DNA of 64,000 nucleotides from Achromobacter sp. AONIH1. GTDB lineage: Bacteria; Pseudomonadota; Gammaproteobacteria; Burkholderiales; Burkholderiaceae_B. Below, piece after piece: positions 18,554-25,209 of this stretch (its first letter is position 1; every line of letters starts with the position of its first letter). Both the position numbers and the translations under genes were made by a program. The DNA lies in assembly GCF_002902905.1 (NCBI RefSeq), contig NZ_CP026124.1:4960001-5024000 (forward strand), given 5' to 3'. The notes under the pieces are model-generated. The model was not told the origin of the DNA, did not search any database, and saw nothing but the letters and a program-made list of their open reading frames with translations.

Positions 18554-19726
18554 ATGGCACAACAACCCATCGTCTACGACGCCGCCCAGGATCTGGTGGA
18601 CCAGCTCGTCGGCCTGAAATCCGACGACGCCACCTACGCCGTGCGCCACCAACGCGACAAGGTCGCCGCCGCCACCCAGGGCAGCTATGACGCGCTGTTC
18701 GACCCCACCCTGCCCGGCCTGACCCTGGCCGAGCGCCTGCTGGTCGCGCTGTATGCCGCGCGCCTGACGCCCGCCCCCGAGCTGGCCGCGCACTATCGCC
18801 AGCGCGCCATCGACGCCGGCGCCAGCGCCGCCGATATCCAGGTCGCCGAAACCGGCAAGCCGGCGGACGCCGCCGACACGCGTCTGACCGCCATCCTGGA
18901 ATTCACGCGCAAACTGATCGAAAAGCCCGTCGAGGGCGACGAGGCCGCGCTCAAGACCCTGCCCGCCGCCGGCGTATCCACGCCCGCCGTGGTCACGCTG
19001 TCGCAGTTGGTCGCCTTCCTGTCGTATCAGGTGCGGCTGGTGGCCGGCCTGAAGGCAATGCAGGCCCAGGCCAGCCGCCCCGCCCGCGCCGCCGCCACGC
19101 CGCCCGCGCCGCATCCGGCCAACACCGCCGCCACCGCGCCCGGCGACGCCATCAGGCTGCATGGCTTCACCAATGAATCGCTGGAATGGAAGGCCTGGCT
19201 GGACGTGGTCGACCTGGAACAGGCCACGCCCGAACAGATCGCCATCCTGGAAGAAAGCCACCCCAAGGCCAAGGTCTCGGACTACTACCGCTTCCTGGTG
19301 CACCAGCCCGAGATCCTGCGCCAGCGCTCCACCGCCTTCAACGCCATCATGTACGCCCCCGGCGGCATGTCGCGCGCCGAGCGCGAGCTGGGCGCCACCG
19401 TGGTGTCGCGGGTGAATGGCTGCGTGTATTGCGCATCGGTCCACGCCCAGCGCTTCGAACAGCTGGCCAAGCGCAACGACGTCATCGCCCAGGTGTTCGA
19501 GAACCCGGCCACCGCCGGCACCACGGCGCGCGAACTCGCCATCGGCGCATTCTCGATCCAGCTCACCGACGCGCCGGCATCGGTCAACGCCGACAGCATC
19601 CAGGCCCTGAAGGACGCCGGCCTGAATGACGGCGAGATCCTGGACCTGCTGCATTCCGACGCGATCTTCGCCTGGGCCAATCGTTTGATGCTGAACCTGG
19701 GCGAGCCGGTCTACGCGGCGGCCTGA
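18554..19726 (+). CDS. Fused double CMD/AhpD-like domain protein
   Basis: 390 residues made of two carboxymuconolactone-decarboxylase-like units joined by an Ala/Pro linker (about residues 175-200). The N-terminal unit (residues about 10-170) has no CxxC pair. The C-terminal unit (about 205-390) carries RVNGCVYCASVHAQRFEQL, the AhpD-type CxxC...H redox motif. From memory, NCBI/TIGRFAM define two separate families, Avi_7170-type CMD and Avi_7169-type alkylhydroperoxidase-like, usually neighbours near peptide ABC transporters; here they form one polypeptide. It probably reduces or relays thiol/peroxide chemistry linked to the monooxygenase. It is the last gene of the operon. Confidence 0.87.
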   Translation: MAQQPIVYDAAQDLVDQLVGLKSDDATYAVRHQRDKVAAATQGSYDALFDPTLPGLTLAERLLVALYAARLTPAPELAAHYRQRAIDAGASAADIQVAETGKPADAADTRLTAILEFTRKLIEKPVEGDEAALKTLPAAGVSTPAVVTLSQLVAFLSYQVRLVAGLKAMQAQASRPARAAATPPAPHPANTAATAPGDAIRLHGFTNESLEWKAWLDVVDLEQATPEQIAILEESHPKAKVSDYYRFLVHQPEILRQRSTAFNAIMYAPGGMSRAERELGATVVSRVNGCVYCASVHAQRFEQLAKRNDVIAQVFENPATAGTTARELAIGAFSIQLTDAPASVNADSIQALKDAGLNDGEILDLLHSDAIFAWANRLMLNLGEPVYAAA

Positions 19727-19770
19727 TCATGCGGGTTCCGGCGCCTTGCGCGCCGGGCATCCCATCCGTC

Positions 19771-19798
19771 GATGTCCGGCGCCGTGCCGCCGGACATC
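19771..19798 (+). terminator. Strong hairpin after the ABC/monooxygenase operon
   Basis: GATGTCCGGC (19771-19780) pairs perfectly with GCCGGACATC (19789-19798), loop 8 nt, 45 bases after the last stop codon. It is not followed by a T-run, so it may act with Rho or only as a 3' stabiliser. Confidence 0.45.
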
Positions 19799-19889
19799 CA
19801 CTACCGCGCTCATGACCGGAGCGGGATGCCAAACCGCTACGGCGGCGGCGGGCTGGCAAGCCTGCGCACCGCCGGCCGCCATCCGCCGC

Positions 19890-20336
19890 TCAATGCTCCG
19901 GCATCGCCGAGGAATGATGGCTGGTGATGCGCCAGTCCTGGCCGTTCCACGCATAGGTGTACGTATAGCGCGCGGCCACCGAACGGCCGTCTTCGAACTT
20001 GAAGGTGTACAGCCCGCTGGCGATGGCATCGTTGCAACCGATCCGCACCGCCCGGCTGTTGATGCTGCCCACCGGATGCTTTTCCATGAAGTGCACGAAA
20101 TAATCGCGCTTGGCGTCCCGCGTCAGCCGGGGCGTGTTGGACATCGTGGGCAGCAGCACCGCGTCGTCCTCGTACATGGACACCACCTTGTCCGGATTGC
20201 CCGTCTTGAGCATGTCGTTCCAGCGTTCGAACTGATCCGCGATTTCGCTCTCGGTGGTCGGTTTGCAAGTCTCTGCTTGCGCCGCGTAGGGAATGGCGCA
20301 CAGCGCCAGGGACAGGATCAGCGTGGAACGTTGCAT
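19890..20336 (-). CDS. Secreted NTF2-like protein (SgcJ/EcaC/DUF4440 type)
   Basis: 148 residues. A signal peptide MQRSTLILSLALCAIPYAAQ ends near AQA/ETC. The mature NTF2-like fold includes FERWNDMLKTGNPDKVVSMY, FVHFMEKHPVG and AWNGQDWRITSHHSS, as in the SgcJ/EcaC and CaMKII-association-domain families. Members bind small ligands or are isomerase-like; no catalytic claim can be made. It is probably periplasmic and monocistronic, convergent with the preceding operon. Confidence 0.82.
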   Translation of the reverse strand: MQRSTLILSLALCAIPYAAQAETCKPTTESEIADQFERWNDMLKTGNPDKVVSMYEDDAVLLPTMSNTPRLTRDAKRDYFVHFMEKHPVGSINSRAVRIGCNDAIASGLYTFKFEDGRSVAARYTYTYAWNGQDWRITSHHSSAMPEH

Positions 20337-20640
20337 TCAAGGACTCCTTGGCCGTCAGGCCGCTAACACCCGCCGCGCGGCTCACAAGCCCGATCGGCCC
20401 GGGAGCCGCGCGGCGGCAAAGCGGCAAGACTACGGGCAAATTTCCCGCCCGCGATGCGGATTGGCGTGAATTCGGACGATTCCCCGCCGCCGATTTCCAG
20501 CAATTCATCCGCTGACTTGCTCAACAAAACCGCCCCCGGAATCCACCGCCGCCGCCAGCGCAGCCATCCCCCGCCCACCGCCTGCCGGACCACGCGGCCA
20601 CCCCGTGGAAGCGTTAAACTGCCACTTTCCGCCTTCCCCC

Positions 20641-20663
20641 GCGCCCCGCTCCCAGCGGGGCGC
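20641..20663 (+). promoter_or_regulatory. Perfect 10-bp hairpin just upstream of the methyltransferase start
   Basis: GCGCCCCGCT pairs with AGCGGGGCGC across a 3-nt loop, ending 13 bases before the ATG at 20677. It could limit translation initiation or end an upstream transcript. The rest of the 20337-20640 gap holds the two divergent leader regions and nothing else I can identify. Confidence 0.45.
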
Positions 20664-20676
20664 ATTGCCTTGCCCC

Positions 20677-21522
20677 ATGCCTGAAAAAAACCACGACATC
20701 CGCCCCGGCCAGTCGATCGAACTGCTCAAGGCCCTGCACATCCTGACCCGCGACGGCAAGATGAACCAGGACAGCCGCCGCAAGCTCAAGCAGGTCTACC
20801 ACCTGTTCCAGTTCATCGAACCGCTGCTGAAAGACGTGCAGGCGCAACGCGGCGCCGTCACCCTGGCCGACCACGGCGCGGGCAAGTCGTACTTGGGCTT
20901 CATCCTGTATGACCTGTTCTTCAAGGAACAGCCCGAGGCGCAGCGGCAAGGCTCGCACATCTACGGCATCGAAACCCGCGAAGAGCTGGTGAAATCGTCG
21001 GAAGAACTGGCCCAGCGCCTGGGCTTTGGCGGCATGTCCTTCCTGAATCTGTCGGTGGCCGAATCCATCACCTCCGACAAACTGCCCCCGTCCATCGACG
21101 TGGTCACCGCCCTGCACGCCTGCAACACCGCCACCGACGACGCGATCCGTTTCGCGCTGGAGAAAAAGGCCAGGTACATCGTGGTCGTGCCCTGCTGCCA
21201 GGCGGAAGTGGCGTCGGTATTGCGCAAGAACAAGGCCAAGGCATTGGCCGATCCGCTGGCGGAAATCTGGCGGCATCCGCTGCATACGCGGGAGTTCGGG
21301 AGCCAGATCACCAATGTGCTGCGCTGCTTGCAGCTGGAAGCGCACGGGTATCAGGTCAGCGTGACCGAGCTGGTCGGGTGGGAGCACTCGATGAAGAACG
21401 AGCTGATCATCGCGCAGTACAAGGATCTGCCGAGAAGGAAACCGGCGGAACGGCTGCGGGAGATGCTGGAGAGGATTGGGTTGCAGGAGTTGAAGGAAAG
21501 GTTTTTCCTGGCGGAGGGGTGA
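20677..21522 (+). CDS. Class I SAM-dependent methyltransferase-like protein
   Basis: 281 residues. The Rossmann core motif I region reads AVTLADHGAGKSYLGFILYD (about residues 65-85), followed by HIYGIETREELV (motif II acidic residue), DVVTALHACNTATDDAI and YIVVVPCCQAEV. This layout is that of the methyltransferase-domain family PF13679, whose members include RNA- and glutathione-related enzymes. The DH-G-x-GKS loop replaces the usual D-x-G-x-G. The substrate is unknown. A terminator follows directly, so it is a single-gene unit. Confidence 0.82.
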   Translation: MPEKNHDIRPGQSIELLKALHILTRDGKMNQDSRRKLKQVYHLFQFIEPLLKDVQAQRGAVTLADHGAGKSYLGFILYDLFFKEQPEAQRQGSHIYGIETREELVKSSEELAQRLGFGGMSFLNLSVAESITSDKLPPSIDVVTALHACNTATDDAIRFALEKKARYIVVVPCCQAEVASVLRKNKAKALADPLAEIWRHPLHTREFGSQITNVLRCLQLEAHGYQVSVTELVGWEHSMKNELIIAQYKDLPRRKPAERLREMLERIGLQELKERFFLAEG

Positions 21523-21547
21523 GGCTGGGGGACAAGGTTGAATGGAG

Positions 21548-21576
21548 AAGGGACCGCTTGCGGTCCTTTTTGTTTT
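21548..21576 (+). terminator. Rho-independent terminator of the methyltransferase gene
   Basis: GGACCG (21551-21556) and CGGTCC (21561-21566) form a stem with a CTTG loop, extended by AAG/TTT pairing and followed by TTTTTGTTTT. It lies 26 bases after the stop codon and marks the switch from GC-rich backbone to the AT-richer patch downstream. Confidence 0.85.
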
Positions 21577-21673
21577 GGGGCACGGGCTTATATGAGGATC
21601 ACGCCGGAGCCTTCACGCGTTCAATCTGCGCTGCTATGTTTGCAGGCTTTCATGACTGCGATGCGCACGTCCT

Positions 21674-21844
21674 TCAGTTTGCTGACATGTCGACGGAAAC
21701 ATGCTCGATTTGACACTCATCATGCTTGATTTCGATATCCACTGGAGCCGATACTGGCCCCGCAATCCCAGAAGGATCGCCCAGGTTGACAGCTGGAAAA
21801 GACAGGACTCGCAGCAACAGGAATAGCAGCTGCTTTCTTTTCAT
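21674..21844 (-). CDS. Possible small secreted protein (56 aa), uncertain
   Basis: The minus strand has an ATG-initiated frame of 56 codons. Its N-terminus, MKRKQLLFLLLRVLSFPAV, looks like a signal sequence, and the remainder is acidic (VDIEIKHDECQIEHVSVDMS). No Shine-Dalgarno sequence is visible and I recognise no family. It is divergent from the next small gene. It may be a fragment of a larger decayed gene in this patch. Confidence 0.3.
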   Translation of the reverse strand: MKRKQLLFLLLRVLSFPAVNLGDPSGIAGPVSAPVDIEIKHDECQIEHVSVDMSAN

Positions 21845-21865
21845 GCCATCAAATCGAAGCGACTA

Positions 21866-22141
21866 GTGGACAATCACCCCTACACTCACGACCGCTGGCC
21901 AACGCCAGATGATGCAGCATTCTGCATGGTCCGGACTGCTGATTTGCGAAAAATGGAACGCACCGCTTTAGGAATTTGGGCTATTTCCAGGCTTATAGGA
22001 AATGGAGTAAATGCGCCGGAAGCCTGCCAGAAGCAGTTATTAGATGCTTGGATTGCATCCAATTTAATGGGTGGAACTGAGGGGCTTTGCGACCACTTAG
22101 CAGACTTGATCGGATACGCGTTAGAAGGCGATACGCCGTAG
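21866..22141 (+). CDS. Hypothetical protein (91 aa)
   Basis: A GTG-initiated frame; no ATG is available after the upstream stop. It encodes a soluble helical protein with features such as TADLRKMERTALGIWAISRL and CDHLADLIGYALEG. Base composition is close to 50 percent GC, unlike the backbone. I recognise no family. A 9-bp inverted repeat (GGGATTGCC at 22177-22185 with GGCAATCCC at 22201-22209) follows the stop and could end its transcript. It may belong to the accessory patch with the three-gene operon, which faces it. Confidence 0.5.
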   Translation: MDNHPYTHDRWPTPDDAAFCMVRTADLRKMERTALGIWAISRLIGNGVNAPEACQKQLLDAWIASNLMGGTEGLCDHLADLIGYALEGDTP

Positions 22142-22176
22142 CCCACGCGCCCCTCAGGCTATCAACAGGCTTATCC

Positions 22177-22209
22177 GGGATTGCCGCTGACTCGTCTCGT
22201 GGCAATCCC
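22177..22209. terminator. Inverted repeat between convergent accessory genes
   Basis: GGGATTGCC and GGCAATCCC are exact complements with a 15-nt loop, placed between the 91-aa gene and the converging three-gene operon. A bidirectional terminator is plausible although no T-run follows on either strand. Confidence 0.35.
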
Positions 22210-22247
22210 AACCAAATCTCACTGAAGCCAAATAATAGCCATAGCCC

Positions 22248-22475
22248 TTAAGAGCGCTGCAACTCATTAATAATATCGCTCAGATGATCCCTGGCCCTCC
22301 TCAGAACTGAGGGAGCACAACTCATACATATATTGAGACGTTGCCCAGGAACCTCCTCATAGGCAAAATGGCGCTCACCTCTTCTTATTTCATGATCCCG
22401 ATTAACGTCACAATGCCGAACACCCGCACTCTCCTCAAAGCGAAAATCTTTAATAATATTTCTAATTTTCGGCAC
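22248..22475 (-). CDS. Small Cys/His-rich protein, third gene of accessory operon
   Basis: A 75-residue protein. GGAGG five bases before GTG at 22475 decides the start over an in-frame TTG at 22487. Residues C22, H28, C50 and C53 (in NICMSCAPSVL) suggest a small zinc-binding fold, with the GERHFAYEEVPGQRLN segment between the ligand pairs resembling PARP-type or treble-clef fingers. No family is recognised with confidence. It follows the membrane-protein gene by a short gap and is AT-rich like it. Likely a regulator or nucleic-acid-binding component of the operon, by inference. Confidence 0.6.
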   Translation of the reverse strand: MPKIRNIIKDFRFEESAGVRHCDVNRDHEIRRGERHFAYEEVPGQRLNICMSCAPSVLRRARDHLSDIINELQRS

Positions 22476-22502
22476 ATCACCCTCCAATAACTGTTGAAAC
22501 CT

Positions 22503-23171
22503 CTATTTCAAAGACCGCCAATCAGAAAATCTCCGAGAACAATTTATATTTTTTCTCCTCCCCTTCGAAGAACAACCCATCACCCTAGACGGGAATTTAC
22601 TCTGCCGCCTCTTTTTCTGAGGCATTCGCATATAGTGGTTATACCATCGACTAAGACGAAAAATCCTGATAGCCGCCCTCAATGCAAAAACCAAACTATA
22701 TATAAATATTCCATATCCGATACCACCAGCAACTCGACCCGCCCACTCAATGATCGTAGCCCATTTTAGGAGCCACACTGGAGTTGGGAAGTATAGAGCC
22801 TTTGCCACAAGCGCCAGCAATATAGCCGCAATCTGAAAAACAGTGAAAACAAGAAATGCGGCACTAACGCTCATATAAGGGGTGGACTCAGCATCTTTCC
22901 CTGTAGCTGTCAAAACCCGGCGAAAATCCTCACTTCCAAAACCCAAGAAAATTGCGAAACCGCCCAGAGTAAAGCCAAGTACGTTTGGCGCCACAGCAAG
23001 GACTTGATCCCACCAAGCAGAAGCTAACCAAAAGGGTGCCGTCAGCATCCATACAGGCAAAGCAATCCATAGATCAATTCCATGAATTACACCCTTAACA
23101 CCCCCTTGGGTATTCCATGCCAGCTTCAAAAGCTCGGCATTGGTGTATTTTTGATTATCACTCTGGCTCAC
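22503..23171 (-). CDS. Four-helix membrane protein, second gene of accessory operon
   Basis: 222 residues, GTG start with GGAAG upstream. Four hydrophobic segments are seen at about residues 33-52, 58-78, 101-122 and 140-162. The second helix pair contains VAPNVLGFTLGGFAIFLGFG, a pattern I associate with membrane proteins of accessory and defence loci. The C-terminal 45 residues are strongly basic (KKRRQSKFPSR, SKGRRKN) and should stay in the cytoplasm. It begins 10 bases after the DUF4747-like gene. A membrane-acting effector is a reasonable guess, not shown. Confidence 0.65.
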   Translation of the reverse strand: MSQSDNQKYTNAELLKLAWNTQGGVKGVIHGIDLWIALPVWMLTAPFWLASAWWDQVLAVAPNVLGFTLGGFAIFLGFGSEDFRRVLTATGKDAESTPYMSVSAAFLVFTVFQIAAILLALVAKALYFPTPVWLLKWATIIEWAGRVAGGIGYGIFIYSLVFALRAAIRIFRLSRWYNHYMRMPQKKRRQSKFPSRVMGCSSKGRRKNINCSRRFSDWRSLK

Positions 23172-23181
23172 AATCTTCCGA

Positions 23182-24117
23182 TCACATGAAATATTTAACC
23201 ACCAGGTCCTGAAGTGCCCCCAGGAGCGTTTGCGTATTTGGAGAATATTTTCCTCGCCGCATCATTGGAAAATTATCAGACGAGACGCTAATTTTCTGTA
23301 GCTTATCATCAAGACCGCTAGCAACGACTTTTCCATTCTCAGAAGCAATTACAGCCAGCATCTTTATCTGCGCATCAGGTTGCAATGTTCGAGAGTCTCG
23401 TGCTTTCTTCCACACTCGCTGCTCTGACTCAGCCCCCAGGCCCTGCAAATATTCAAACATCACCTCTTCATCTTCATAATCTAACGGATTAGGACGCTCA
23501 ATTACAAGCTCCAAACGCTTTATAACCTTCCATCGATAAATTTCTTCAAGCTTAGCTCGCTCCATGACGACCGTAACATCCACCTTACCAAAGCGATCCA
23601 GCACAGCCCTATCTTCAGTAATTCTCTTTAGCATGCGCATAATCGTACGTGGAGCAGCATGCCCACTCCCCCCTTCTTTCGACACAAAGTAGAGGCGGTG
23701 TTTTTTTGGATAAAAAATGTACGGAACCTCAGTTAAATTTGGTTTGAGATAATCAGGAATAGATATTTGCGACACATCGTCTTCGTCAGCTTTTTTCTTT
23801 CTGGCTATGTCGAACCAAGTCTGTGAAGGATCGATATTTAGAAATTTATAAAAAGATCCCACAATAGGCGCAGACTCATCATCCTTGTCCGTTGATCTGG
23901 CCTCACCAATCATGATGGCTGTATTAGAGTGGATCGCAATACGCTTACCTCGAAACAGGGTTTTCCATAAGGCGAAATATTCTTCAGGCGCATGGCGCGT
24001 ATGAACTCGAATATTGACCACTCCAACTTCAAAACTCCGATCACGATCCACATCGAACTCCTTATTGTCTGTGTTTTTTTTCAAAATAAGTTCAAAAGTT
24101 ACCAGCAAAGGCCGCAC
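23182..24117 (-). CDS. DUF4747-like protein, first gene of accessory operon
   Basis: 311 residues from a GTG start; no ATG is available upstream within the frame. The arrangement resembles the DUF4747 family as I recall it: an N-terminal beta-rich part with VVNIRVHTRHAPEEYFALW, then the PIVGSFYKFLNIDPSQTWFD segment, then YIFYPKKHRLYFVS and a mixed C-terminal half ending LLGALQDLVVKYF. Function is unknown. The region is about 45 percent GC, with codon use unlike the backbone, and forms an operon with the two genes downstream. The start could be slightly different. Confidence 0.65.
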   Translation of the reverse strand: MRPLLVTFELILKKNTDNKEFDVDRDRSFEVGVVNIRVHTRHAPEEYFALWKTLFRGKRIAIHSNTAIMIGEARSTDKDDESAPIVGSFYKFLNIDPSQTWFDIARKKKADEDDVSQISIPDYLKPNLTEVPYIFYPKKHRLYFVSKEGGSGHAAPRTIMRMLKRITEDRAVLDRFGKVDVTVVMERAKLEEIYRWKVIKRLELVIERPNPLDYEDEEVMFEYLQGLGAESEQRVWKKARDSRTLQPDAQIKMLAVIASENGKVVASGLDDKLQKISVSSDNFPMMRRGKYSPNTQTLLGALQDLVVKYFM

Positions 24118-24269
24118 TCGTGCAACCCAGAAAATTTGAATACGTTTTCACCAAGTTCCTGCATCAACACACAGTCGACTTATATGCAAACATGCTGTGT
24201 AGAGTATTTTCCACGCCCCTCCCCTCGTGAGCACAAAAAACTAGAGCTTAATGAACGAGATGAAGTGAC

Positions 24270-24547
24270 CCGCCGTCGGCCCCATGCTGTGCCGCGTGCT
24301 ATGCCAATCGCTGCCTTCGTCGTCGGCATACAGATTCCCAGCGTGATATCGCGACCGGCCAGCAGCGCCACGGTTTCTTCCATGGTGTCATTTTGGCGGA
24401 TGGTTATGCTTGATGATCAATAACGGGCGGGCATGTACCGGCCATCACGTCGCCGAGAGTGCGCACGTGTTCGTCGTATTGTCCAGCGCGCGCCAGTCGG
24501 GTGGCAGCAGCTGTTTTTCGTCTGAAAACAGGAAAGTGGTGTTCAGA
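24270..24547 (-). pseudogene. Decayed, internally deleted copy of the gene at 28663-29463
   Basis: The stretch aligns by eye to about 29070-29462. Shared runs include CAGCAGCGCCACGGTTTCTT and TTCGTCGTATTG, with scattered substitutions. An internal loss joins the counterparts of 29280 and 29393, removing about 112 bases. A reading frame survives only in part (MEETVALLAGRDITLGI matching MEETVALLASHGITLGD). The rest of the 24118-24708 gap has no convincing gene. The remnant marks one edge of the AT-rich accessory patch. Confidence 0.7.
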
Positions 24548-24708
24548 TATACGCGAGCCTCCTATCGAGGCAGGAATTCAGACGGCATGGCTCCGCAACG
24601 AACCGGGCATCGATCCCCTTCCGCCGCGACCATAGCAACAGACAACCAGCACAATGGCGACACCAAACAAAACAGCAGCGTCAGATTGCCATCGCCCCTG
24701 CGCAGGAC

Positions 24709-25209
24709 TCAGTCCGGCCGAGCCTTACCCTTCCCCCAACAACCCTCAAACTCCTCCCGCGCAATCTCACACTCCGCCAGCTCCGGATCCCACAAATCCT
24801 CCGGCGGATTGAAAAGCCAATCCTCCGGCCCGCTACGTTCCGCCTCGCCACCCGCCGACACAACAACCTGCCGCGTGCGATACCCCTGCTCGTCGTACTC
24901 GAAGAAATAGGTTTCCTGTTCCTCGGGATAATCCTTCCGGATATAGACGCTGCCGCGCCCGACCAGCGCCCCGAACTTCGGACTGGCCCGCTGAACCCGG
25001 CGCTGTTCCTCCAGATCATCAAGCCCCGCAGGCGCGGGATCGCCGATGCGAAGCGACGGAATATCCGCGAATCTCTCCCCCTCCCCGTCGGCCGGCTCAA
25101 CAATCATGACTTCGGCATAGGTCTGGATGATCGCCTCTGCCGAGGGAGCGTCGATCCACCACCACAGGGAGCCCATGCCGTAGTCGTGGGCCACAAGGAA
25201 TCTCTTCAT
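24709..25209 (-). CDS. Hypothetical protein (166 aa), partner of the HEAT-repeat gene
   Basis: A soluble protein beginning MKRFLVAHDYGMGSLWWWID. A middle part contains SVYIRKDYPEEQETYFFEYD, and an acidic C-terminus has LFNPPEDLWDPELAECEIAR. It contains several aromatic residues and no signal or membrane segment. Its ATG overlaps the stop of the HEAT-repeat gene by four bases, so the two are translationally coupled and probably act together. I recognise no named family. Confidence 0.7.
   Translation of the reverse strand: MKRFLVAHDYGMGSLWWWIDAPSAEAIIQTYAEVMIVEPADGEGERFADIPSLRIGDPAPAGLDDLEEQRRVQRASPKFGALVGRGSVYIRKDYPEEQETYFFEYDEQGYRTRQVVVSAGGEAERSGPEDWLFNPPEDLWDPELAECEIAREEFEGCWGKGKARPD

Noticed and set aside
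17090..19654. Minus-strand 850-codon frame opposite the BAAT and CMD genes
   Set aside because: Composition is Gly/Ala/Val/His-rich with no domain, and both real genes on the plus strand have intact motifs.
22494..22769. Plus-strand frame overlapping the membrane-protein gene
   Set aside because: It lies inside the coding sequence of the four-helix protein and has no ribosome-binding site or recognisable feature.
24410..24910. Plus-strand 166-codon frame between the pseudogene and the 166-aa gene
   Set aside because: It spans the decayed gene copy and the antisense of the next gene, and its translation is Ser/Arg-rich without features.
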